Shown here: positions 11,562 to 25,117 of the stretch, one piece after another | Numbering within the stretch: position 1 is the first letter of the stretch | Layout: each line of letters opens with the position of its first letter | Assembly: GCA_037102815.1 (NCBI GenBank) | Contig: BTPP01000001.1 | Span: 3,435,001-3,499,000 of the forward strand | DNA length: 64,000 bases | Direction: 5' to 3' | Origin: Neurospora intermedia | Lineage: Eukaryota; Ascomycota; Sordariomycetes; Sordariales; Sordariaceae | The notes under the pieces: generated by a model | What the model was told of the DNA's origin: nothing | Database searches by the model: none | The model's input: only the letters and a program-made list of their open reading frames with translations | Made by a program: the position numbers and the translations under genes

Positions 11562-14500
11562 CTCTGTTTTTTTTTGGTTATTTCTTGTCTCTACATTGTT
11601 GCCTTTTTGGACACTGTCGGTTTTTTGCTGTTCTCTTTTATTCTCTTGCAACTTCTCGTCACTTTTCCACTTTGTCACCAAGAGGTGTGCATGGCTGCAA
11701 GTCTTCGCCAGCAGTTCGCTTGCGAGTCCCTACGTAGGGTAGAGGTAGTCAGTCATGTTGTTCCAAAGCGTATTGGTTCTTGGAGACTCTTCCATGACTT
11801 TTCAGCGGAGGGGATGGCCGTTATGTGATGATTTCACTACAGTCTGTGACTTATGAATGTTGTTGTTCCTTTCTGTCAACATCTTCCCAAATGCCCTTCT
11901 CCCACGTTAATGCTATACCACGAAGACTTCTGGTATACTCCTGTGCAGGACGTAATATCTTGCTTGTTGTAGACACCCATATTTCGCATGTTTAAATGGA
12001 AAGGTGGTATCTCCTACCACAGCATCCTAAGGAAGTCCGGACCCTTTTCTCATTGTAGCCGGAGCCTGAAATCTCAAGGGTCAAGGTAGCCAGCCAGCCA
12101 GTCACCCTACTTCATAGAATATTCAAGCATAGCCAGAATAATTCAAGTACGGTACTGTAGTTGGGGTTCTTTTCTGGCTTCCGGGGTGTAAGTAGAGCAG
12201 TGCCGAATCGCACCCGACATGCATCATCGATTCATGGTAGAGAGTACGGGAAGCCCAAGGTGATGGATGAGTCGCCCGGCTGTCATCTTGACCGTTAATG
12301 GCGTTTCGGTACTAACCGACACACCTTCGCTCGACCCTTGCTATGTAGAAGTAGACAACCAGCTACAGACAGTGTGTACATACACATGCTACGGACAGAC
12401 GAAAAGAGCGAACGACAAAAGCTGTGTTGACCGGTCAAGACGTATGGAGTTACCTAAGTGGGTGTACCTGTCCTATAAGGAGTGCATCAGTACATGAACA
12501 GGAATCGTTACAGCCAATGAGAACGAAGACTTTTTAGTATATTTTATCGGCAGTGATCGTGATGCGAGATGGCTACCTCTACATGGAAAGGGGAGTGGCA
12601 GGGGGCGTGTGAATTTGCTACCTCTACGTACCTGCCTCGCCTAACCTACACGCAGCTGCCATGTAGATCTAAGTTCTGGGCTGGGTACATGTTGAGGTAG
12701 AGGTAGGTATAGGCAAGGCAAGACAAGGCAGGGCAGGGCTTCTATTGACTAGTGTCTTGACAATCAAAAGACGGTGTTGTATGAAAATCGATGCGATCAT
12801 CTCATCTCTTTTTCATCGCCCGCGTCTTTCACTGTCTATCCTCTCCCTTGCCCACTGGCCCCCATGTCAGCAAGCAAGGCGTGTGTGTACCCCCCGTCCC
12901 CCCCAACAATGTTCCGTATGTCTTCCGAGAGATCAGCCGTCGGAAAGTGGGGGGCGGCGGGTCGGGGTTGGGGAACTGTATCGAGCTCACTGTCTGTAAA
13001 GGGGGCAGAATGCGGAGTGCGGAGGGGGTGGGTGGGTGGTTTGAAGATTACGGCGCCGCCCATGAACCATGCACATGCTTCATGACTGACCAGAGTCGTG
13101 TGAGGCGGTTCCCGTCGTCATCGCAGCCTCGTCCACGTACCTACCTGTTATACCTACCTGCCAACCAACTCCCGTAAGGGAGGGTGAGACCGAGCTGGAG
13201 AAAAGATATGTGAAAAGTAAATATAGGACCATCTAGAAGCATCGTTTGAAGTTTCCAGACACGCGAGCGTGATAGAAGGCAGTGGGACATGATCTGATGT
13301 CTTAGCTTCCCCCCCCTAGATGCATGTCTTACCCGAGACAAGCAGACACACAAATGTCTTGTTATGCCCTAATAGCCTGTTTAGAATTCCACGAGTCACG
13401 GCAAGAGAAAATGGGAGCATACAAGCGGATTTGGGATTTGTAGGAAAAAAAGTCGTACAATAAAAAGCGCCCGGTCAAACGATGGACGAGGGCCTGGACC
13501 GTTTGCCTTACCTTTTATCCCACACCATAATCCGGTAGTACCTAGGAGCAAGCACCACTCATTTCAGTAGCAACTATTGTACCAAGAAAGCTTGTAGAGC
13601 TGAAAACCGGAGGGCTCACCTTGTGATAGCGTCGATGATCTGGTCGTGGTTCAGTTCGGCCGGTTTTCCCAAGTAGGTAGATAGGTAGTTTAGAATTCGC
13701 TGGACACACCTCTTCAGGGTAATTGATGTCCACCCGCAGATTCCGAAACGCTAGACCTTTACCAAGATGGTGACATTGAGGTATCTTTTGAACAGAACAG
13801 ATCGGTAAAGGGGATGCCTGCCCCAATGTCCCGCGTACAGAAGAGAACAACCACCCTCCGCCTGTCCGCCTGTCCGCCTGTCCGCCAGGCTGCACACTGG
13901 CGACTGGTATCGATCGGGATTCCGAATCCGATGATCTCTTAGAATGTAACTGGGTTTCATGCCAGTGCATAAACCATGTCGTCGGTCTTTTCTTCTTGCT
14001 GCAGTCCGGGCATGGATCATTCTCAACGTTGGGTAGGATGGGTTTACATCGATTGCCCTTGCTCTTTGCACTTTGCGTGGCGTGTGCTGATTGTGTCCTG
14101 TGTGTGCTGCTCAATGCCGTTGCCGTCACGGGTGTTGGAAAAGAAAAGAAACATAATAAAAACAAAGCCAGAGTGTCAATGCGGCGTCTGACAACCACCA
14201 AGAGCGTAGCAAACAAATTGATGACCAGGGAGAAGAAGAAGCAAAGATTCAGCCCACTGTAACCCGAAAAAAGAGAGAAAAGGAAAAGAAGAAAGGAAAG
14301 ACAACAAAAAAAAAAAAGGTAATCCATGTCCGGCCAGCGGTTGGGATCGATCTGACAGACTGGTCAGCAGGCCGCCTAGCCCTGACCATGTCCCGGAATT
14401 ACATCACTTCAAGGACGTATTCGTCTATAAGTTTGACCAAAACAGGCAAGCAAGCTACCGCATGTTGACTTCATCTGGTCGCGCCTCAATTGATGGGTCT

Positions 14501-17500
14501 TTTTTTTTTTTGTATTTGCTTTGTTGATAACGGCGCAAATATTTCCCATTCATTTTGCATGTGCCGCGGGACTAGTGGTGAAGGTACCTAATAGCCCAGA
14601 GTTAATAGCCGAGTGCAAGTGTCGAGACACGACGATGACCAGTGGAACTCGATGATCTTTGTTTGCTTCGTGATGGGATTATTGTTTCTGCACGACGGCT
14701 GCAACATCGACTTCTGTAGCCATGGGCAGGAGAAAAAAGTGTTGGCACATCGGTGAGGTTTATCACTTCCCGCGCTGCAGCAAATGCAATCATCCTCTTT
14801 CCGAGAGCCACCACGCTTGTTACAGAAATGTACCTCTGACCTGTGTGAAATAAATGTCTCATCTTCAAACGGAACATAAGCACAAGGTGATGCTGACAAA
14901 TGATATTGTCTTTCAGGTTAAAACTAAGGCGGACAACGAGCCGATAGGGCGTATCTTCAGCCTATGACGAGGGAGAGAGTCCTTGAAGGGTTGTATTGGA
15001 AATGTTCACTTTACATGATAGTTACTACTACGTAGGTGAAACCGATCGCATAGGAGTTGTTCAACCGCCGTTGGTGAACGACCGGTCAAGAGATCTGGTA
15101 TAATGGAATCCCAGCATCTGAATCCCAATTTGTTAACTGCGAGGTGCTGCTGACGGACATCTTGCCATGCAGCTTGACCGAGGCAGTGATGAGAACAAAC
15201 ATTTGGAACACAAAAAGGGTGCGGTTCCGTGTGTGTGAGGCTAACAGGAAAGTGGAGGGAAATATCAAAAAAAGAAAGGGGACGCTCACCTCTTCCCAAT
15301 TGTGGAATATTATCGTTTTGTGCCCTTGTTTCGAGCGTACAGGCAGGTAGGCAGGCAGTGATCGTCGTGGCTTAGACATCACACGTCAGGCATTTGAAAC
15401 AGCTGTGTGTCTGGATGCCCACGACGTTCCCAAAACCTGGCAATTGTGAGCAACATACATATTGAGCTCACTTGGGCTTTCAAAGTGCAGTAGCCGACGC
15501 AGGATATCAAACTATTGGAAGACGACTGTAACCTACCTACCTACCCATGGGGAAACCACAGGCTACAAACCAGGTAACCGAATGATACTCCTAACACCCG
15601 GCAACAAACACAACCGCCAAACAGCCATTAGCTTTAATATGACACAACATCAGCATGCGGCGAGTACAACTATAGTTGCGTATAGGGACGAGTCGTTGTC
15701 TGGTGGTCAATCACGGAGAATAACCGGTAATTTTGCCGACCTCCGAGCTTCTGTCCTTCTCCCTTTTTTTCTCTATTTTTTTTTTTTTTTTTACCCACGA
15801 AGCCCACACTTTGGCCTTTGTATGTATCGGAGGCTTGTGCAGCGTACCTATATCTGTGGCCGCCCCAAATTCACCGTTATCATGCTGTTTGCTCAAACCT
15901 GGCCACTGATCACCTATCGAAGTGCCGTCTCGGCTTTTAGGGTGCAAAAAGAAAAGAAAGAAAAAAAAAGGACAAGGACTCAAGGTCGACAAGGGGAAAG
16001 GTAGAAAATGGGGTGCTTGATATTACCGTCGAAAAGAGTCACTTGCCAAGTTCCATCGCACGGCATTTGCAGCTGTTGTTTTGAAGAATCAGAAAATTTC
16101 CGCGAAAGAGCATAAAACTACGTGCGTGTATGTCGAGACGACTTTCTTCTCGATCTCGCATTCCCGTCGTACCGCAGGGTTGATCTCGTCCATGCTCACG
16201 ATTTGGTTGGCTCGAGCTTTCGTGTCTCCCGTGATGAACAACCAGAAAAGGTGCCGCATCGAACCCACGCACCCCAAGTCATACGGGAGATTTCACTCTC
16301 TTGATGAACAGTGGTGGTGACCAAGTGTGGTGGTGTGATAAAGTAGGCACAAAGATACTGCTAGCAAGGTATCGCAACTTTATGCACAGGCTCGGCGGTA
16401 GTGTATCCCATGGCTTCCAGTCACAGCTTGGAGTGTCCAAAGTCCCCAGCATCCACGTTCAGAGAGATAACCTGAAATGAAATGGATTCTCCAAATGAAA
16501 GACACAGCGGCGGATAGTATTGTGCACGTTAAGGGCTGTACGCTGATGCGTTTAATCTGACCGACCCGACCAGTGTTGCAAGAAGATCGGGATGGCTTGA
16601 GATCAGGCGATCGAGACCAGATGGGCCATTTTAACGGAGGGGTGGGGGAGAAATGGAACAACATCCTGGGAGGGGGGATTGGTGGACAACCACAAACTCC
16701 CATTCAACACATACACTAGTGAACAAGCCTTCCACCCCGGCCGGCCCGCATATGGATAAATTTTAGGCTTAAACGAGACGCTGACGCCCAAGAGTTCACT
16801 TGGGTAACCCACCAGAACGAGAGGGGTGTGTATAGATTTGGAACCTGCCCTGTACTTGTGTTTCCGTGGTAGAATTTGTGTTCACATAACGTGCCGCCCT
16901 GCAAATCACAGAACCATATTACCACGGCTGTGAGATTTGCTGATTGCCCTTCATAGAGCGCAGGAGTGAAGAGAGTACAAGCGCTCTTGGAACTGAGAGG
17001 ACATGATACGAACGCCGGTTGGACGAAGTGCTGAGGGACATCGGACACAGAGTTGTATGCCGGCTATTACAACGATCGCTCAGGAAACCTGCGTGTACTC
17101 CACGTCCTGTGTTCACTAACACACACACGGCTCATTTCAACATGTGAAGCCTCACACATCGGAGATTTTTCTCCCATTAACCCCCCTCCCGCACGGTTGA
17201 GATAGTACTTGCCGCTCCCGTGGTCGGCTGATGGGTAAGACTGCTCTGAGATCGCGGAACATACGATCTTGACGCCTCGTATTATGTCACGACCACAAAG
17301 CTATGGATGACCAAAGAGCTGGCGGGTCGGCGCCAAATAAGCACAATCTCGGGACAACGATCTCAAGCGGTCGTATCAGGTTGAATACAGGCGCTGCATC
17401 AGCGACTGAGCTCCGGGGAGGGTCTTGGGCCGTGGGAGTGAATCGAGACCGGTGAGTCCTCGGCATATATCTGCACTGATTGCCACCGACTGTGTTTGGT

Positions 17501-17999
17501 CTAGCTGATACAGGTCATGCCACATGTCATGGTACAGACAAACCGTCTCTTGCTTTTGTTCTTCGAGGTACGCCCAACCCACGAGACGCCAATCTCGCAA
17601 GCTTTGTGGCAGATTCACCACGGAGCTTTGAGATCTCAGTGGTGAATAAGTGGGACAAAGTGAATTCCTCCTGCGAGCACAAATTACCACAATTGAGATA
17701 ACGGGCATGTCGAGACTGCTTGACAACATGATAGCCCTTGGGCATCAGAATCGTGTCTTCCGTATAATCCATCATGCATTGTCGTGTCTGTCATAGATAC
17801 CCCCCAACAAAGTTCCTCGGGTTAAGGTCTTGACCGCAGTAGGATTGTAACACAGGTCAACCGCATATATGAAGCCGATACCCGGTCTTGGACTGACCCA
17901 AAGAGAAGCTGCTCCACATCATCCCTTCTTGCCACCACCCTTTTCTTTGTTTGGCTTAGCAGTCAATTGAAAGAACCTCTTTCGCTTTCGACCAACACA
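11562..17999. other. Gene-poor intergenic DNA, part 1
   Basis: No ORF with recognisable domains, intron structure or fungal codon preference. The longest frame (13542-14327, minus, 261 codons) starts in a T-rich run and looks accidental. Visible structure: CCTCTACC/GGTAGAGG motifs (about 11738, 12572, 12619, 12693), a C/T-rich stretch at 12820-12930, a 9-bp tandem repeat at 13858-13884, and several A or T homopolymers (14306-14318, 15770-15791). Noncoding transcripts cannot be judged from sequence. Confidence 0.5.
13858..13884. repeat. 9-bp tandem repeat (CCGCCTGTC)x3
   Basis: Three perfect copies of a 9-bp unit followed by a partial one. Simple tandem repeat with no associated gene. Confidence 0.85.
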
Positions 18000-20900
18000 C
18001 GCTCCCGGCGCCAAGATGGAACCACGTGGAGCCGTTACTGGGCGTTGTGATGGCCCTATAACTCTTCCTTCTTTTGATGTTGACCAGCACGTACACCGGG
18101 GTGTTACTCATCCTCGTTTCACCGAGAACGCGCAATAGATCAGGCCTTGTTCCAGGCGTGCACTAACCTGATGATGCTACCGTACCAAACAACTGGAACT
18201 CGGTCTCCTCGAATAGGGTTTGTACGTCGTAGCGTGATGGACTTCCTTCGCCAAAAGTGGTGACGATAATAAGCCTCGGGGATTGATGGGCATGTCAGAA
18301 GTGGTCGCAGAGATAACAGGCCACTACACTAACTACCCTAGCAGTATGTAGTGTACTTGACATCCGGCCTAAGTATGATATTTAGTTAGTATGCATAGCG
18401 TGGCAGTAATGTGACCGCGCTCCAAGACCTTCATTGATGTATGTAGATCGAAGGGTCCGGCCCCACGCCGTGAGCTGGATCTATTCGCCCCCCTCGCTTG
18501 TGACTTTCCTTGGGTGCGGAAGCTCGCCGCGAGCCGGTAGCGCAGCAGGATTTGGGAAGGGTGGGTCATGGGAACATGGACCGGGCTGGGTAGGGTAGCG
18601 GAGGTTAGCGGGATGAGTGTAATAACGGTTATTGTGCGCAGTGCCGTATCGACGATCTCACTGTGTGCTGGATTGAGGAGGTAGTGTAGTGAGCACGAGC
18701 CGTCGGTAGCTGTCGGCCTTTCGAACCATGACACCTGACAGAAGGTTCAAGCTTGTAGGTAAGCCTCGAAGCGAATGAACCAAAGGCAGTATCTGACACG
18801 CAACATGTGGTTTGGTTGGGTACAGAGGGCATCCAGTCAGGAGACGAACGCGAGCCTGTAGTGTCCTATGGCAAGCATGCCCCATGGTAGGCTGCTGCTT
18901 CGGTGGCGCCTGCTGAAGGGGCAGAGATTGTCGAGCGCGGCTGTAAGATAAAACATCGGTAGACTAGGCGTGATGATTTTTCTTTGGGTTCATAAGAATG
19001 GTACGATGCAGATAATCCAGATTCGAATCCCGTGATTCCCATTCGTCTGTGTGCCATGTGCGCATTCTTGGCATCCATTATCGAATACCAGATCGGCGCC
19101 GTCGTGGACCGATTGTGCCCTGGACCCTGGTGAACTTTGTCCTTTTCTCCAGAACAAGCGACGGTTTGTTTTGTTCAGGCTTGGCTGTCGACCAGGAGTT
19201 CTCGACTTTTCAGTAGCGGTGCTGAAAGCGCCTGTATGGCCCCATCTTTCTTTCCTTCTTTCATTTTCCTTGGGTCTCGTTTCTTTTGCTTTTTCTTTAC
19301 CTATCGCCCAAGCTTCTAGAAAGCGACTGGCTCCTCGACATCGCGTACTGATTGGGGGATTCTGGTCTCCACGTGTAATTTATTGGATTAGCGTCCATCT
19401 CGGGAATCTGGCCCTACAGTATGGGATTTCTGGGAGTGCCGGAGAAGGTGGGGGGCTGGGGAGCCATCGATTCGATGACCCAAAGGGGCAGAGCACCCAG
19501 TCTGGTGGCATGGCTCTGGAATAGCGTCAATCAATGGCCTGTCAGCGAACCACACCAATCTTGTTCTGGTTTGTGACCCGATGTTGTCATACCCATATCT
19601 GCGTTGAGATGCCAAGGACAATAGGTGCTTGCCATTCAAAGTAGTGTATGTAGATGGGGCCTCGGTTGTCATCGCCCCGGTTGGCTGGCTGGCTGGTTGC
19701 CGTGGCTTATCGGGATCTCTCTTACACCGTGAAATTTGTTGTTCCTTCCATTCGCTGGAGGGGATGTAGTAATTGTCCGAGTTGAAGTCGGTGTTGTTCT
19801 TACAGCCAAAAGTGTATGTGCCGTAGTCGTCTGGTCCTTCGGGAACTGAGCCGCCAGCCCGCAACAAGCATCGCGATCTCGATGATGCTGTCGACAAGAT
19901 CCCTCCATCTCGATCAGGAAGCATTTGATACGTCCAAGATGCCAGCATTGCAGCCCGTAGGAGCGGTTCGCATTAGCGTTGTTAAAGAGACGGTGAGGTG
20001 AAGATGTCAGGCTCACGGCGGGCGGGGAGTGAGACTATGGGACAGGAATTCTAAACTTAACCTGCCCTGCCTTCCACTTCCAACTCGGCCTCGTCACATC
20101 CACTCTGCCGTTGGCTGATCATGAGAGTTGAAATTGGCTATCCAAAATCTTGGGGCAGAAGCCCGCCCACCGGCTCACCGGGTGTTTTAGCGTGCGTACT
20201 AAGTGAACACTATTGACCTCAAGGACGGGATTGGAAGTTAGTGTAGTGTTGTATGTAGGCGATGAATCCAGCAGCAAAAATGACGAACCGTCCCAATCAA
20301 AGCTAACGGCAAAATAGCCGAGACAACGCTCGGTCCAATAAAAGGATGAGTCGGATCATCAATATCTCAAATCGTTAGTTGTCGATGTAAGATCCCGGGC
20401 AGTTCAACAACAGCCGCGGTACGTACTGTACGTACGTTACAGCTTGAGAGCACGCCACAGTATGGTAGAGGCAAGTAAGTAGGTACCTACACTACATACA
20501 AGTACGTGTGCAAACTGAAGTGTACGGGTACTGCGTCTGCCATAACAGGTGATGTCTCTTGTGTAGTAGTGTAGTGTACCTATGGAAATGGCTGATAGTG
20601 GAGTCTGTGCCGTCACACACTTTCCATTGGAGCTGACATCAAATCTGGCCATTTTTTGCAGCGGCAATCGCATCCGAAAGCAGATCAATCGCGGTCCATC
20701 TCGTCAATTTACCCAGCCCGTTTCTGAAAGGTCGGTCTGAAATATTGAATCCGATCATGAGCTTGCTGCTTACCTTGATAGGGGCGAAATTGACTGCAAC
20801 GCTGCAATGCCATGCTTTCCGGCAAGCGATCCCGGCGCCGGCCAATCTGCCAATAGTGGCTCCCCCAGCACCTCCTAGTCGTGGTTACGGTTTCAATCCG

Positions 20901-23900
20901 GTGAAACCACTGGCCGTGTTGTTGGTGCCGGCGGCCGTGGTGGTCAGCGACTGCCCGGGACGGGCGTTGCATGTCGCATCCCAGGAGGCTGCCAGAAAAG
21001 GAAACCTCAACGCAAGAGGACTGCCAACTCGGTTCTGGCAGGTTCGCATTGTAAATCACTTCAACAATGTACCCTCAAGGTGCGGCCCCCGAAAAGTGCA
21101 AGTACCCCCCAAGGTGCAAAAGATTTGGTCAATCGGGATCGTATTCCCACATGTAAAATCGGCAAACTGTAAAGTTCAAGGTTTTTGGCTAAGAGTTGCA
21201 CCTGAAGGGGTCTGATTTTGGTGAGAGACGGCACTTGTGCCCGGTTACTGGGGATCTCAAAGCCTAACGTTTTTTTGTCCCCTCTTAGTACAGTTGGGCA
21301 CTCTTTGGTAGCTAGAAGGTGCTTTGAGGTCTTTGTTCCAGATTATCCGGGCGCATACACTCGCAAAGTGCATAAGAATCTGGCGGCCCCAATTATTGTT
21401 GATAAAAGGGGGGATTGTATGGACCGCCAAACTCAAACTAGGCTTTCCCCTTTGAGCAAGCATTTGCCATTGGTCGCAACCGTTGTCAAACAGGCAACAA
21501 AACAGGAAACTGGCTTGCAGACCTGTCATGGTCCCTGGATGATCGCACTGCCCACCCCGCGCCTTTGGAAACGGCCAGGGGCAGATCTGCAGGGCGAACA
21601 AAACAAGAAAATCGACGTTTTTGATCTGCAAGATGACGGGCGATGCGAGGCCGATGAGGGTGGATTTGGTGGACTTGAACACTCTGATGATGGAGAGAGA
21701 GAGGAGACACCTGTCTCCAACACGGATGAGCACCTCAGTCCAAAACGACGGATACGTCTCTCTTCCATCTCGAAGGTTTACCGGCCCCAGCGTCGGGCCC
21801 TCTTCCTTCGATAGTAGCGAAAGGACCGCACGTCCAGTCGTCTATACGTGTTTTGGCTCTTTTCAAGATACAGCATGTCACGGGATTCATGAGCGGCAGA
21901 CACGACGAGTGTTATGACGTACCTGTTGACCTTGGGTGCATCCACTATTGAAAGTCAGAGAAGCTTGATAGGGAGATCGTGGCCGCCAAATGACTGTTCA
22001 TTTCATTTTCGTTTGACGATCAGGTTCTTTTTCCAACATCGATCGAGATTGAACAGGCTCAACACCGAAGCGGGGAACCTGTCGAGATGAGCGCCATTGG
22101 TGAGCAGATTTCTGGTAAGGCCACCCACATTGTTTCCCGCCCGCAGATGCTTGGTTACTATCCCATGTACTCTTGGATCCCGCCAGCCCGCCTGACTTCT
22201 GACACCGCTCGCATCTGTTCTTCTTTTTTTGGTGGTGTGTCATCTTCTCGATAGGACTGAGCTTTCTGCTCAACTCCCGGCCCGGCACCCATGTCAGCAG
22301 CAGACACACAGACTCGCAAGCTGTCAACTGCCATTGTGCCTCCGTTCGATTATCGATTAGCGAGGTCCAAGCCATCTGGAATCCGGCCAATGGGACCCCT
22401 GCTATAAAAATACGCTACTCAATGGTCTCGAAAATGGCTGCACCGGGCCCCGCTCTTCCCTGCGCTCTTCATCGACCCCCGATCCCTGCTACTGCTTTGC
22501 CGTGGGAACGGTTGGAAGGCACGGGCCAGATCGATGTGCGATGTGATGTGCTCCATGTGCCTCTGCTGAGGTTCAAGCGGGCCCCAGGCTGACTCTCCAC
22601 CCGGACGGTTACTGTGACGCTGGAAGCGGGTTGTGATGACTTGAGTGTTTGTCAACGCAGCGACACCTTCTCTGGAATTGCCCGTGATACTCGTGCTACA
22701 TAGGTGTCGTTTACAGTAAACACCTCTGTTTTTGCAAAAGGGGTTAACACAATATCAGCTATTCGGAGGATGGCGGGCAGTTGAAGATTCTTTGCCAAAA
22801 GGGGGGGTTTAGCATTAAAGGGGCTTGCAGAAGCAGGGTTTTTGACTGTAGGTAGTGTAGCGGTACCTTCCTCTTTTCCTGGGGCTTTCATGACCGTGAG
22901 AGATTCGCACTTGTCGGCATGTGCTTGAGTGGGAACATCTTGGCGCAACCCGGAAATTCGGAGAGGTGGATGATGGATCGATCTGACATAAACTGAGATT
23001 CCACCCACCGTGCGTCCTGTACCTGTGCAGCAGGTACCTCCCTCTGCACTGCACTCTGCAGTGTTTTTCCATACAGCTATTGATAGCCATCTTTTAGCGC
23101 GAATCGTCCTCAGTTCCGCTCGTTCCCATTCCATAGAACGCGACCTCCACTGTTTGGAGCTGTGCATGATCTGCCGATAATCGACACACGTTGGCCTCAT
23201 CGCGGGTAATCCTATCGTCGTCGCTGTAACGAATAGTGAGTGACCGGATACCCAGGCAGTGAGTAACGTGGGGTAATGATGGAATCTAGTTGTGAGATGA
23301 AGAAGCCGTGGATATTGTACCACAGTATGTGAGTGAGGAGGTATCGCCGTCTTTGACCCAACGAACTTGTCAGGTTGTTGACCAGTGCTTCATTGTTTCA
23401 GTAGTAATCGAACCTCTCGAGGCCCGACAAGACAGCCGTAGCGTCCAACCCTTCTCGGATTAATTGCTGATTCTGTTCGTCTCACATGAGTTGAGATTGA
23501 TCGGGTTTGTCTTTGAAACCGGCCCCAGCTAGCGTGATATTTGAATCTCGATTCGGCGCAACCCCTCTGAGAAAAGATCAACGGAGACAACATTCTAGAA
23601 TCACGGAAAGTCTGGTACGAGTCATTTATCCAATCTTGGACCGCTCTCAGTCCGATAGAGAGAAAAAAAAAACAAATATGCTACGATGCGGCCCTGGTCA
23701 CCAATCAAAAGGTCTTGATACGGTGTCGTTCCGCCATTCGCAACTAGAAAGATCAACCTTTCATCTGCTGTGTTGGGAAAAGGCTCGTCATTCAGATGAC
23801 CGTACAGTGGTAGACATTGTGGTCACGGCCAGGGAGGCCGGTATCACTGTAATAACGCCCGAACAAGTTGGCCAATTCTGCCATCCGACCCAACGGTCAC

Positions 23901-24764
23901 GGTCAGAATTAGATTGCATGAGTGACAAGGGAAATCTGCGAAACTCCAGGTCATCAGGCATTTTCCCGCAAATCGACTAGCGACCTCATTTGGTGGAAAG
24001 CAACATTGAGGTCAAGTCTCGGGAAACAACCAGATGTTAAAAGACGTACGGTATCTGAGGTACAACTTGTGTTCTTCGCTGTTCTTATGGCCCAAGAGAA
24101 TGCGATCTCAATTGATCAAGAACAATTGCCTCTTCTTCTGGAGCCTGTCTTTCACTCAGGCTTAAATGCTATCGGCTTAGCATGTCATCGTTCTGGCCCA
24201 TACAGCCAGGGGTACAGTTGGCAGATTGTCACAAACTTTGACAAGGGCTGCGATTTCCAAATTCGCATCGCGTTCCTGCACAGCATCTGCATAATGCACA
24301 GTGAAAAGGGACGTATCTCACGCTGTGAAGCTCCCAACGAACCCATCCATGGCACGCAATTGAGACTGACGAAGAAATCCACAAGGCCCGTCTTGAGACC
24401 ATCGCGATACAAAGGTGTGCCTTTTGCTGCTTTGGGGAGTGGAACTGCTCGCTACGCCCATACATGTGCCACAGAATGCGCTGATATGTACACCTAGTCC
24501 AACGAATGTGCAACGCAGATGTGAAAGCTGCTAGGCTCTAGGGCAGCTGCGTAAGATATACTCTGTTTTGCGATACCGTACTGGTAAGATATCTCGTAAT
24601 TTCGAGTAGGAAGTCTTTTTGCAAGTAGAACTTTCAAGGCCGGGGGTAGGTACAAGTACCTCTAGGCTTGGGGCAGATGAAGCGCTGCAGCGCATTCATG
24701 CGGTACGAGCACAGCAGAAGGCGTGTACACGTGTACAGTGTAAACTATGGTTAAAGCCGGTAAG
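18000..24764. other. Gene-poor intergenic DNA, part 2
   Basis: Open frames of 150-225 codons occur on both strands (for example 19051-19524 plus, 21218-21814 plus, 22652-23323 minus, 23922-24497 plus), but none shows a domain, a signal peptide or introns, and most overlap other frames of similar length. The frame at 21218-21814 has the most protein-like composition (an acidic stretch followed by a basic RRIRLSS tail) but lacks an ATG at its edge. GTAC-rich palindromic sequence lies at about 20415-20515. I support no gene here. Confidence 0.45.
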
Positions 24765-25117
24765 TACAGTAAGGTCCCCTGTTCCAGCAACCCCAAAAAT
24801 CTGGGTAAAGAGGTTGTTCGAACAGGGGGGGTTGTTGAAAATGGTGTCGTGCACAGACCACTTTCCTTCTTACCCCCCCCCCCCCCAAAAAAAACACCAA
24901 AACTGCACCAAAACTGGCATGCCAGGTATATTTTACGAGGTAACGGACCCACTTTTCCCATTTCACCATACAAATTAACAGCAACTCTGCCTCTCCCGGG
25001 TTGCTAGTTGTCGGGTTGCTCTTCCTAGGCAAAAAATGCCAGATTTCGCTATGGGGGTTGCCGCTACAGGGGGGGTTGCTGCAACTGGGGGGTGTCAGAA
25101 CAGGGGACCTTACTGTA
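24765..25117. mobile_element. MITE-like inverted-repeat element with TA target duplication
   Basis: Perfect terminal inverted repeats of 18 bp (CAGTAAGGTCCCCTGTTC at 24767-24784 and its reverse complement at 25098-25115) bound a 349-bp element flanked by TA on both sides (24765-24766 and 25116-25117). This is the signature of a Tc1/mariner-superfamily (pogo/Fot1-like) insertion. The interior has no transposase frame, so the element is non-autonomous. Sub-terminal GGGTTGC (or GCAACCC) motifs are repeated several times near the right end and once near the left; these may be transposase-binding repeats. A C15/A8 homopolymer sits at about 24873-24897. The family is not identified; Guest in Neurospora is a short TA-flanked element of the same general kind. 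Confidence 0.88.

Noticed and set aside
13542-14327. 261-codon frame on the minus strand
   Set aside because: It begins in a T-rich homopolymer that yields a Phe/Leu-rich start, has no domain or conserved motif, and crosses the CCGCCTGTC tandem repeat; looks accidental.
18990-19045. TTCGAATCC string resembling a tRNA T loop
   Set aside because: No matching T stem, acceptor stem or anticodon arm can be folded on either strand.
19051-19524. 157-codon frame on the plus strand, with a longer opposing frame at 19388-19948
   Set aside because: Neither strand has a domain, introns or a clear start; frames of similar length overlap on the opposite strand.
21080-21215. Possible inverted repeat around GGTGCA and TGCACC
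   Set aside because: Short and imperfect, with no flanking duplication.
21218-21814. 198-codon plus frame with an acidic and basic tail
   Set aside because: The composition is protein-like, but there is no ATG at the start, no domain and several competing frames. It is the best of the unsupported frames in the empty region.
22700-22725. Hairpin around GTTTACAGTAAAC, considered as another inverted-repeat element
   Set aside because: Only a short hairpin; no distant partner repeat or target duplication found.
22652-24497. Several 150-225-codon frames on both strands
   Set aside because: No recognisable family, no splice consistency, and long overlaps between frames.
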